Below, piece by piece: positions 55,155-64,000 of a stretch of 64,000 bases of DNA. Each line of letters begins with the position of its first letter. Position 1 is the first letter of the stretch. The notes below the pieces were generated by a model that had not been told where the DNA came from, did not search any database, and worked only from the letters and a program-made list of their open reading frames with translations. The stretch covers positions 148,340,001 to 148,404,000 of the forward strand of contig CM032229.1 of NCBI GenBank assembly GCA_019009955.1, read 5' to 3'. The translations under genes and the position numbers were made by a program. The DNA is from Riptortus pedestris. Its lineage: Eukaryota; Arthropoda; Insecta; Hemiptera; Alydidae.

Positions 55155-55795
55155 TAGCAGACCCGGCCACGCGTTGCTGTGGCTAAAGTTATTGTTAGAT
55201 TACATTGTAGTATACAATTTAAGAGGAACGGTAGGAGAACATCAGTCTCGGGGTCCACCATGCTTTTTACATAGATGGTATTTGTAAAAAAATATAGTGA
55301 CCTCCATGACAGATTTTCTACGACTACAACCCTTTAGTACAATGAAATTATTTACGAACCAAGACGGAAATGTTGAAGTTGGTACACAAATTCAAGGGAT
55401 TAGGATTTGAAGGGGAAGGACGTTGAACACGATTGATTAAAATTTTCTTACAGTTTATATTAAGCAGAAATCAATGCAAAAGAATTAATTTTTAAATTTA
55501 TTATTTCCATTTAATTTTGTAACGAATGAGCATATTACAAAGTTGTTAGTGAGTAACATATGACATGCACATCTGTTAGAATCTTTTGGAGTTAACAGAT
55601 AATTGTGACTGTCAATTAATTATAGACAAATAATTTGCAATAAAATAAAATTGCGACTATAATTAAAGATCTAAGCTATCCTATCTCTCAAGTTGGACCA
55701 GACTGCTCACGGTGTGCCAATTTAATTTAAAATCGGTTAAGTAGTTTAGGAGTCCATCGCGGACAAACATCGTGACAGGAGATTTATATATATTA

Positions 55796-55831
<36 letters not shown>

Positions 55832-55945
55832 GAACGGACCTCATTTTCGTCATCTTGGCAGGATCGATGGACATTAAGAGAAAATTTTTGATCGCGTCAT
55901 GAGAAAGACTTCATAGCTGATTTTCCTTAAGGGAAATCTGCTAAA
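54829..55945 (+). mobile_element. (TA)-core element, type A, with Helitron in its (TA)n
   Basis: Start AAAAAAGTCCGTCAGGCAGG, shortened type A module, core from ATCCGATTTCATTTATTAAC, and TGCGACCGCTAGAGCGTTAA. A (TA)n tract is split at 55153/55799. It resumes with TTTTGAACGGACCTCATTTT and ends GATTTTCCTTAAGGGAAATC, TGCTAAAA. Confidence 0.8.
55154..55798 (-). mobile_element. Non-autonomous Helitron, second family, both ends intact
   Basis: On the minus strand it starts TCTTAATATATATAAATCTC, continues CACGATGTTTGTCCGCGATG, and ends GCCACAGCAACGCGTGGCCG, GGTCTGCTAG. The GCCAC/GTGGC hairpin sits just before the CTAG end. Inserted precisely between A and T inside a TA repeat. No protein is encoded. 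Confidence 0.85.
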
Positions 55946-56262
55946 ATATCTCGGTTGCTATGAGTACCATTGTTGGAAATTTGATTTTCTACAACTATTG
56001 TTTTATACATTTTTTTTCTGGCTCGAATATTAACGGAGTTATATTGGTTTCAGCTTTTTTTAAACCCTCACTTTTTACCCATCGATTTTCACTTTAAGTA
56101 CTTCAGCCACTAAAAATCTCAAGTCCTACTGATTCTTTTTGACATAGTCTTCTTACCCTGAGTGAAATGGAGAATAAATGGTGAGATGAGATCACCAACG
56201 TATCATATTCCAGTGCGTGGGAAATCTGCTGAGTTTAGGCAGTACCTGCTTAAGGGACATAA
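55946..56262 (-). mobile_element. (TA)-core element, right part, degraded type B
   Basis: TATTAACGGAGTTATATTGG, CTCACTTTTTACCCATCGAT and GGAAATCTGCTGAGTTTAGG with CAGTACCTGCTTAAGGGAC. It abuts the preceding copy's TGCTAAAA end. Confidence 0.5.
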
Positions 56263-57065
56263 TAATTTCCTATGCGTGTGCGCACTTGAATGTAACATTT
56301 GCCCTTCCACCTTACATAAGTACACCTCAACTGTCAACATGCTCACAGAAATCAAGGTAAATACAAGCTTGAATACGGTATTTCTCCGGATGATGTGATA
56401 ATTCACTTTATGGAAAGAGAGGTCTTCAATGTCCAATAACTCAAATTTGTTGTACTTATAGAGACTTTTGTTTGGATTACAGAGATCACCCTAAAATATC
56501 ATTATTTCGAAGAGGTCCCTGGTAAGATCCCTAGATGTCTAGTGTTTAATCGCACACCCCTCATGAATCTAAAAATTGATCACGCATCTGTTATGAGTGA
56601 TTTAATTTTACAATAACTCAAGAGTTAGTGGTATTTTTTCTTCTTTGTATATAAAGAAAATACTGAGCAGAATAGGTTTTCTGCTTTCTTCCCGTAATTC
56701 TTATCACTATGATAAGTATGTATGCTGTATGAATAACATATGAATTCACTAGATCCAGTTTGTCGCAACTAGGGCGATATCTGTATGCATTACTCTACTA
56801 GCTATTGTTCCCTATTTACATCCGTCACCTGTGCATTATAGTCTAACTTATAACTTTTCGTGTATTTGGCTGTGCTCCTGAAAAAAGGAAGAAAGAAAAA
56901 AAGAAAAGAAAGGCTCCCACTGATTTTAACAACTTTTTGTTGTTGTTCCTAGAATTATTTGAAGAGGTTGCTATTATCTAGTTCACAAGAGAACTAACTC
57001 TTGCCATCCCGTCCAAGACAACCTTTCATTTTTATAACTTGAAGTGAGAATATCACCCTTCGTTC

Positions 57066-57442
57066 TTTTTGTATACACATGCCCGCGTTAGTGTTTGGCA
57101 GTCTATGCATCTTGTTGTTTACATGATTCATTTTGAACTGCAGGTCCATTACTCATGGCACTTTTATAAACATTTTATTTTTAAAAGATCATATCTCTCT
57201 ACGTTGACTAAAATCAATTTAGTTGTGGGTGGCAGAAGTACACAATTGCCAATGCATTGGCGCCTTTTAGCATCCAGTACAAATCTATTAATAGGGTCTG
57301 CATCTATGAATAGGTCTTATTACTATCCTTGTGTCTTATTTCAAGTTTAAGCTGCTAATGCGGAAGTATTAAAGCATCTCCGAAATATCCTCGCTGTACT
57401 GAAATTAATGGGTTTGAACATCTGGGGATTATTCACTGTTTT
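57066..57442. repeat. 377-bp segment, first copy, left of an element
   Basis: From TTTTTGTATACACATGCCCG to TTATTCACTGTTTT. It is repeated at 58076-58452 with about 4 percent difference by eye. The element at 57439-58080 lies exactly between the two copies. Confidence 0.9.
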
Positions 57443-58080
57443 AGCAGATTTCCCTCAAGGGAAATCAGCTATTGAGGTCGTACTCATGACGCGAGTTATG
57501 AAAAATTTCCTCAAATGTCCATCGATCCTACCCAGGAGATGACGAAAATGAGGTCCGTTCAAAATTATATATATATATTTATATATATGTCTGTTAACGC
57601 TCTAGTGGTCGCAATTTTTGTTTGATCGTTACCTAACTTCATATTTAAGCGTTTTACGTAAAAAGAAAGATCAAGTTCGTTAATGGCAGAAATCGGACAA
57701 GTGGAATGGGGGTTTAGAGGGGAGGATTTTTGAAAATTCAAAATATCTACGTTATTATGCGTCGGATCGAAAAATTGTATAATATCAATCTTATTGAAAA
57801 TTAAATTTACTATAAATATTGTTATATACATTTATTCTGTATCTTGAATATTAACCGAGATATTTGCATTTGTATGCATGCGTGTGGTCGGCAGGAGTCG
57901 GCTATGTTCGGGACTCTCCGCCGAGAGCTAGTGGGGGCCATTTGGGTAACTATTCGTCCCTCTTAAATAGGTTTAGATATTCCTTACTACTACTGTTGTT
58001 ATTAGGCGGATTTCTCTATTGTAAAACTTCACGTGGGAAATCTGCTTAGTTTACGCAGCCCCAGCGTGACGGACTTTTTT
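57439..58080 (-). mobile_element. (TA)-core element, type C, between duplicated segments
   Basis: Complete reverse copy: TTTTAGCAGATTTCCCTCAA, AATCAGCTATTGAGGTCG, (TA)n near 57567-57587 (interrupted by TTT), type C module (GGTCGGCAGGAGTCGGCTAT, TACTACTGTTGTTATTAGGC) and end ACGCAGCCCCAGCGTGACGG, ACTTTTTT. Confidence 0.85.
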
Positions 58081-58452
58081 GTATACACATGCCCGCGTTA
58101 GTGTTTGGCAGTCTATGCATCTTGTTGTTTACATGATTCATTTTGAACTGCAAGTCCATTACTCATGACACTTTTATAAACATTTTATTTTTAAAAGTTT
58201 ATATCTCTCTACGTTGACTAAAATCAATTTAGGTGTGGGTGGGCAGAAGTACGCAATTGGCAATGCATTGGCGCCTTTTAGCATCCAGTACAAATCTATT
58301 AATAGGGTCTGCATCTATGGATAGGTCTTATCACTATCCTTGTGTCTTATAAAGTTTAAGGTGCTAATGCGGAAGTATTAAAGCATCTCCGAAATATCCT
58401 CGATGTACTGAAATTAATGGGTTTGAACTTCTGGGGATTATTCACTGTTTTG
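58076..58452. repeat. 377-bp segment, second copy, right of the element
   Basis: Same sequence as 57066-57442, then continuing into unique DNA (GTTTCTCTGAGTTGATTAAT). The first copy, by contrast, runs straight into the element. Confidence 0.9.
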
Positions 58453-59330
58453 TTTCTCTGAGTTGATTAATCAAGGATCAACTGTTTGCCTCAGTATAGA
58501 CGCAGAAGAAGCCTTAAATTGCGTAAAATTAAAGTGACCTCGGCAATAGTCGTGTAATTTTTTTATTGTGAGTTTTTTGAAGACTTTATTAAGTGTACTT
58601 ATTATAGTGTAAAATTGTTAATAATGTTAAGCAAGATTAGGTTAGGCAATTATTGTAGACTCACTGAACAGAAGCAGTGTGGCTTCAATTGCATGCACCC
58701 CTGCAAGTAATCTTGGCTGCGGTTAGAGTAATGCAGCAAATGGCTGCCGGTAGAGATCTTACATAATTTAAATGCTTATAAATCGGCTTATAATTGAGCC
58801 GAAGGTACTTCGGGGGAAGAGAACGATAAGCCCTCAACACCCGAACTGCTCAACACTCAAGTATATTTTACTAATAACCAAATCGGAGGTTCCTTTCTTC
58901 CGCCAGACCTTTCAATTTTACGGTATAATCTATTCAGGCTTTATCAGCGAAGCATCTTCTGTGAGTATCTTGTTTTCCAAAGCAATTTTCCACTTGGGTA
59001 GTTAAGGAAGAGTCTGTTTCCCCCACACTTACCCCGAACTAATGTGCTTGGCCTCCAAACTGTTCCTATTATTAAAGTAATTGTTTCTGAAGCCCTTGAC
59101 GACCACGATAAGAGAGCATGTAACTTGTTCTGGAAATGTTATTATTTTATCAAATTGGTTGAATTTACATTTTGGTTTACGATTTAGGTTAGTTCTTAGC
59201 GCGGTTGGATAGCATCTGATACGAGTTACTACCACTACTGGTAGTTTTACTAATATCCTCATATAATACAAATGACTAAGCCTTCACATTCCTAGTCTTG
59301 TTAAGTCCAACCCTATCGGGGTGAATCTTA
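58453..59330. other. Unique spacer, nothing recognised
   Basis: No coding similarity on either strand; open frames at 58772-59005 and 59029-59271 look like chance. Confidence 0.3.
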
Positions 59331-59795
59331 AAAAAATTCCGTCACGCAGGGGCTGCGTAAACTAAGCAGATTTCCCACGTAAAGTTATACAATAGAGAAT
59401 TCTCCATTCGAGTGCCGAACAATCACGGAAAAGGGCCGAACTAGCTTTCTGCGGAAGCGAATAGAAGCGACCATAACTCGTCCGTTACACTGAATAAAAA
59501 TGCAAATATCTCGGTTAATAGTCAAGATAGAGAATAAATGTATATAACAATATTTATAATAAATTTAATTTGCAATAAGTTTGGTTCTATACAATGTTTC
59601 GATTGGAGGAATAGTAACGGATATATTTCGAATTTTCGAAATTCCTCCCCTCTAAACCTCCCCCCCCCACAGGTCCCATTTCAGCCCTTAACGAACTTGA
59701 TCTTTCATTTTACATAAAACGATTAAATACCGAGTTTGGTGACGATTAAATAAAGATTGCGACCGCAATAATATATATATATATATATATAACAT
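59331..59795 (+). mobile_element. (TA)-core element, type A, right end missing
   Basis: AAAAAAATTCCGTCACGCAG, type A module, full core to GATTGCGACCGCAATA and (TA)n. It stops there, followed by ACATATAATTGTGTCCGATG, which is not part of the family. Confidence 0.75.
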
Positions 59796-60519
59796 ATAAT
59801 TGTGTCCGATGTGTATGAAGTGCCAATTAATTGAAAAAGATTCGTTTATCTCCAACCCTTCAAAATGTTAATTTTGCACATAGCATTTAGAGCAACTGCA
59901 AAATTTTCTAAATCGAATACTGACCCTCTAGATCCCAGTACCAGCTGTGTCACCTTGGCATATGTAAGCAGCTCTAAAGTTGGTGCCTGTAGCGTTATTC
60001 CTTCCCATATGGTTCTTGAATAGGGGGCGAAGGGTTCAAATTAGCAAGTTAATTCGATGTAGATGTGGGTAATTTTCTGATCAGATCACAAAATTAAGGG
60101 AGCCCATCTGCCTTTGCCCATATATTTCCACGCCTTCCATTACTGATTCATGGTCGTCGTGAGGTCTACTTACGCCAGCGGTAAGTACTCGGTTAATGCG
60201 AGGCTTGACTCAGTATTAAATGGTTCCTTGATTTTATTTAAGCACAAAGTTATTATGAATAAAGTCTGTCCTCCACAAGCTTGGGACAGGAATCTACTGA
60301 GCCGGAGTCATAGGTCAGATGTTCTGGCTGTTTGCTAAAGGTAACACGTTGAAGAGATGACCTGGCGACATGATGCCGTATTTCCGACTTTACCATTATA
60401 TTGTCCAACCTCGAAACTTCCAAAGTTAAAGGTGCACAATTCTAATACTTTTATGGATTAAATGGTATATGATGTACTAATAACGTTGTTGAACCTCAAC
60501 AGAGGAAGAATGAGTCTTA

Positions 60520-61415
60520 GAGAAGGGGTACTGCAAATATTCAAAATATCTCCGTTATTGTGAGTCGGATTGAAAAAGTTTACAGACCCTGGCAAAAAGT
60601 TTAATTTTGTACAATTACTGTTCTAGTTTTGTTTGATCGATACCAAACTCGATATTTAAACTGTTTATGCAAAACTACCGATCATGTCCGTTAATGACTG
60701 GGACGACTAAAGTGGGAGGAGTGGGGAGGGGATTCAAAATATCACCGTTATTATATGTCATATTGAAAATTTGTATAGAACCACTATTAATTCAAATGTT
60801 TTATAAAAGTTGAGATATACACTCTTATCTTCTATATTAACCAAGATATTAGATTTGTTTAATTTGGTGTCTGCAGTAAACCCCCACTTTTACTCTTTGC
60901 ACTTACAAAGAGAATATATCACTGAAATGTCTTGTTTCAAGCTTAAATACCAAATATGGTTTTCAACCGACCTTTGTTATATAATTATTTTTATTTATTT
61001 ACATCCACTTTATGCTACTTTGGCCAATTGGGGCGGGTTATTTACAGGGAGCCACCCTTTTCTAGCCAGGGTGGACTAAGGAATTTAGTGATTTCGTCAC
61101 TAAATAAATTTTTACTCCCAGGGCGGGAATCGAAGCCGCCACTCTAGGTTTATCATAGGCGATTAAGACCAACACCTTAACTCACACGGCCAACCTGAGC
61201 CCCACCGCCTTTTTATTATTATTATTATTATTATTAGTAAATAAGCATATGCAAATTATTAGTGTGATGGCTTCATCAATTAAGATTTTATTGACCGTCC
61301 ACGTCTACTCATCGAATGTTAAATAAAGAGTGTATATTCTGAGGAGATCAATTGTGAGTCGTTCCAATTTGGAAAATCTGCTTAATTTGCGCAACCACAG
61401 CGTGACGGACATTTT
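60520..61415 (-). mobile_element. (TA)-core element(s), type B, degraded, with SINE
   Basis: Two core blocks follow each other (TCAAAATATCTCCGTTATTG at 60539; TTTTGTTTGATCGATACCAA at 60630). The type B module follows (GTAAACCCCCACTTTTACTC, TTAAATACCAAATATGG), then a SINE, and finally AAAATCTGCTTAATTTGCGC, AACCACAGCGTGACGGAC. It is probably two old copies superimposed. Confidence 0.6.
60987..61204 (-). repeat. tRNA-derived SINE nested in a (TA)-core element
   Basis: Reverse copy: TTATTTATTTACATCCACTT, CCACCCTTTTCTAGCCAGGG, GGGCGGGAATCGAAGCCGCC (B box on the minus strand) and GGCCAACCTGAGCCCC. It is followed by a (TTA)n tract at 61211-61236. Confidence 0.75.
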
Positions 61416-61660
61416 TCTCTTACTCGAATATTAACCTAGATATTTGCCATATTTACTTTTAAATTCTCTGTAAACCCCGAGTCCTAATGCGATTTTTATA
61501 ACAAGAATCTGAGCCAAGTATCTCATTTCTAGCCCTTATTTGAAATACTACAGTAGTGCTCTAGTAAAATGGAGAATAGACGGTATCGAAGCAGTAGCAC
61601 GCCCTATGTGAAGGAAATCGGCTTAGTTTACGCAGCATCTGCGTGACAGACTTTTTGTTA
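61416..61660 (-). mobile_element. (TA)-core element, right part only
   Basis: CTCGAATATTAACCTAGATA, AAACCCCGAGTCCTAATGCG and GGAAATCGGCTTAGTTTACG, CAGCATCTGCGTGACAGACT. Confidence 0.55.
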
Positions 61661-62152
61661 TTCCTTATCCATTTAATGTATGAAACGGGTTTCCTATATT
61701 TAAGATTATTGTTATATTTTCCCTTAATTTTCACAAACGAACCATTAAGTGTGTTGTTAGGCCAATAACATTCCTGCCTGTTAACAGTGCCTTTCGATTG
61801 TGGTGTCGGTATTAAAATGATGAGCTGCTAATTTACTTGCTGTGACATGAGTTAATATATGTGAAAACTCGGTCAGTAATTGGCATTTTGAGTGGAAGTC
61901 GTATTGTTGTGTTGATAAAGCCATGTTAGCAACTGGCTTGAAACGACTCTCGTAAGCCGGAAGAGTAAATATCGCTCGCTGTCAATCTAGTGACATACTT
62001 TCTAATTGTAGTAGTTACATGACGGAAGTTGTATGTAACTAACTTGTTGGTCGGTATCATCTGTTATTGTTGGTTCACCCTTAGTTATCCAACAACACCC
62101 CTATTTGAACTTAGTTATTAAGTTACAGGTAAACAGTGTATAACACTTTTCT

Positions 62153-62275
62153 TTTTTAGCAGATTTCCCTTAAGGGAAATCAGCTATTGAGGTCGTACTC
62201 ATGACGCGATTTTCGAAAATTTTCTTCAAATGTCCATCGATCCTACCCAGGAGATGACGAAAATGAGGTCCGTTC

Positions 62276-62320
<45 letters not shown>

Positions 62321-62981
62321 TCTCTAGCGGTCGCAATTTTTGTTTGATCGTTACGAAACTCGATATTTAACCGTTTTATGTAAAAAGACAGATCAAGTTC
62401 GTTAATGGCTGAAATCGGACCAGAGGGAGGGGGGGTTTAAAGGGGGGGATTTTCGAAAATTCGAAATATCTCCGTTATTATGCATCGGATCGAAAAATTG
62501 TACAGAACCAATCTTATTGCAAATTAAATTTACTATAAATATTGTTTTATACATTTATTCTCTATCTTGAATATTAACCGAGATATTTGTATTTTTATGA
62601 AGTCTGTGGTGGGGTATAGTTCGGATTATGTCGGCCATCTTCGTCATTTCTCGGCTCAGGCGGAAGCTTCTTCTAACCTGGCGTTTTTAACCTTACCTTA
62701 CCTTCCTTACTTTGTGAGATTTATGCAAATACGTTTTGTTCATCCGCCCCCCCCCCTTCTTTAGTTCTTGGACTACTAAAATTTGAGTTATTAAAATATA
62801 AATTATTCTTACAATTCAAGAAGAAGCCGTTTCAGTTGAGTATTTATTTTAATTAACTGAAAGATTTCTCATTATCTAATCACGGTGGTATTGTGTTACC
62901 AGTATGCAGATTTCTCTATTGTAAAACTTCACAGGGGAAATCTGCTTAGTTTACGCAGCCCCTGCGTGACGGACTTTTTTT
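62153..62981 (-). mobile_element. (TA)-core element, long complete copy
   Basis: Starts TTTTTAGCAGATTTCCCTTA and the intact palindrome. (TA)n at about 62281-62318. The core follows, then a 5' module combining a TCGGCCATCTTCGTC block with the type D-like AATTAACTGAAAGATTTCTC. It ends GCAGCCCCTGCGTGACGGAC and T8. Confidence 0.85.
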
Positions 62982-63132
62982 AAGAAACAGAAATTGTAAC
63001 ATCGGTTTAATTGTGAGTTTGGCCTATTAAAAAATTGGCCTAAGTGTGGCGAATATATTAATTTTACTTTAATATCTTCATTCTCTTTTCCAACCCTTAT
63101 AATTGGAGCGCGTATACGAAAATGCGTTTAAG

Positions 63133-63956
63133 TAAAAAAAGTCCGTCACGCAGGGGCTGCGTAAACTAAGCAGATTTTCCACGGGAAGGTTTACAACAGA
63201 TAAATTTACATACTGGTAACTCCACCGTGATTGTTAAGCAAATATATATACAAACGGTAATAAGGCATCTTTCAGTCAATTTACAAGTTAATAATATCTA
63301 CAACGTAAAGCGTCTGAATTATAAACAAACAGGGCAGCTAACATCGCAGTGCTAAATAGATACAATTATTCTACGCCGGGGAGAAGAACAATTAATGAAA
63401 TATATCTGAAGTTAACATATTAGTTTTAAAAACTATTTACTATAGCTAGTGCAGTAATTTGTAATGAATCAGTATAATTTTCATCTCAATCACTCAGATT
63501 TTAGTAATCCAAGAACAAAAGAAGGGGCCGGAGATGTCAACAGAACGTATTTGCATGTATCTCGTATAATAAAGCTTTGTTTAAAAAAATATTTGGTATT
63601 TAATCTTGTAATGAAGTGATTCATGATATAACAGCTTATTATTAATATGGCACTAGTAGGAGTGGGGAATTACTGATAGCGGAAAACTATAAATTCCAAA
63701 TATCCCGGTTAATACTCATTATACGGAAAAAAATGTATAGAACATTACATTTGCAATAGGATTGTTTCTATTCAATATTTCTATCCGACTTATAATAACG
63801 AAGATATTAAGAATTATAGTATTTTCCCACTCTAAACCCCCCTCCCACTGGTCCAATTTCAGCCATTAACGAACTTGATCTTTCTTTTTACATGAAACGG
63901 TTAACTACCAAGTTTTGTAACGATCAAACGAACATTGCGACTGCTAGAGCGGTACC

Positions 63957-64000
<44 letters not shown>
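63133..64000 (+). mobile_element. (TA)-core element, type D, runs off the window
   Basis: AAAAAAAGTCCGTCACGCAG, type D module (TAAAGCGTCTGAATTATAAA, AAAACTATTTACTATAGCTA, TATTTGCATGTATCTCGTAT), core, ACTGCTAGAGCGGTAC and (TA)n reaching base 64000. The palindromic end lies beyond the window. Confidence 0.85.

Overview
This is eukaryotic nuclear DNA from an arthropod, most likely an insect. The genome is AT-rich and transposon-rich. A hemipteran is a guess based on the style of the Helitrons, Tc1 and Jockey elements. Only two host genes are recognisable. Everything else I can identify is mobile or repetitive DNA, and most of the right-hand 40 kb is made of it.

Layout. (1) 428-2251 (+) is an intact, intronless cytosolic Xaa-Pro aminopeptidase with all five metal ligands and a poly(A) signal just downstream. 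(2) 3.0-6.0 kb is a repeat cluster: SINEs, a Helitron remnant and a 303-bp-arm inverted repeat that has captured a mobile element in one arm. (3) 8483-17507 (-) is mitochondrial aspartate aminotransferase (GOT2) in eight coding exons. They encode the whole mature enzyme in one open frame (402 residues). The upstream exon with the mitochondrial presequence was not found. Its introns carry a decayed piggyBac-like transposon, a piggyBac-like MITE, a SINE, a LINE scrap and a large hairpin. (4) 18.3-20.3 kb holds a dead Tc1 transposon abutting a Helitron. (5) 23.8-25.4 kb is a DNA element with very long terminal inverted repeats and a decayed, unassigned ORF. (6) 25.5-64 kb is dominated by about thirty copies and fragments of one short non-autonomous element, mixed with Helitrons, tRNA-derived SINEs, LINE fragments (RTE-like, Jockey/I-like, R2-like) and a mariner-like element.

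The most interesting object is that dominant element, 0.5-0.85 kb long. One end is a fixed block containing the hairpin ACGCAGGGGCTGCGT. The other end is the palindrome GATTTCCCTTAAGGGAAATC followed by TGCTAAAA. The 12-mer AGCAGATTTCCC recurs inverted at both ends, and a long (TA)n tract lies inside. It inserts into A/T runs. This architecture resembles the Helentron-associated (HINE/DINE-1) group, but the assignment is by structure only. The window contains its own controls: a paralogous empty site, a copy nested in another copy, and two places where host sequence is duplicated around copies. The elements fall into at least four 5' module types sharing one 3' core.

The two host genes act in separate pathways (peptide turnover; malate-aspartate shuttle), and nothing suggests a functional link between them. 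Boundaries of degenerate repeats are approximate, usually within tens of bases.
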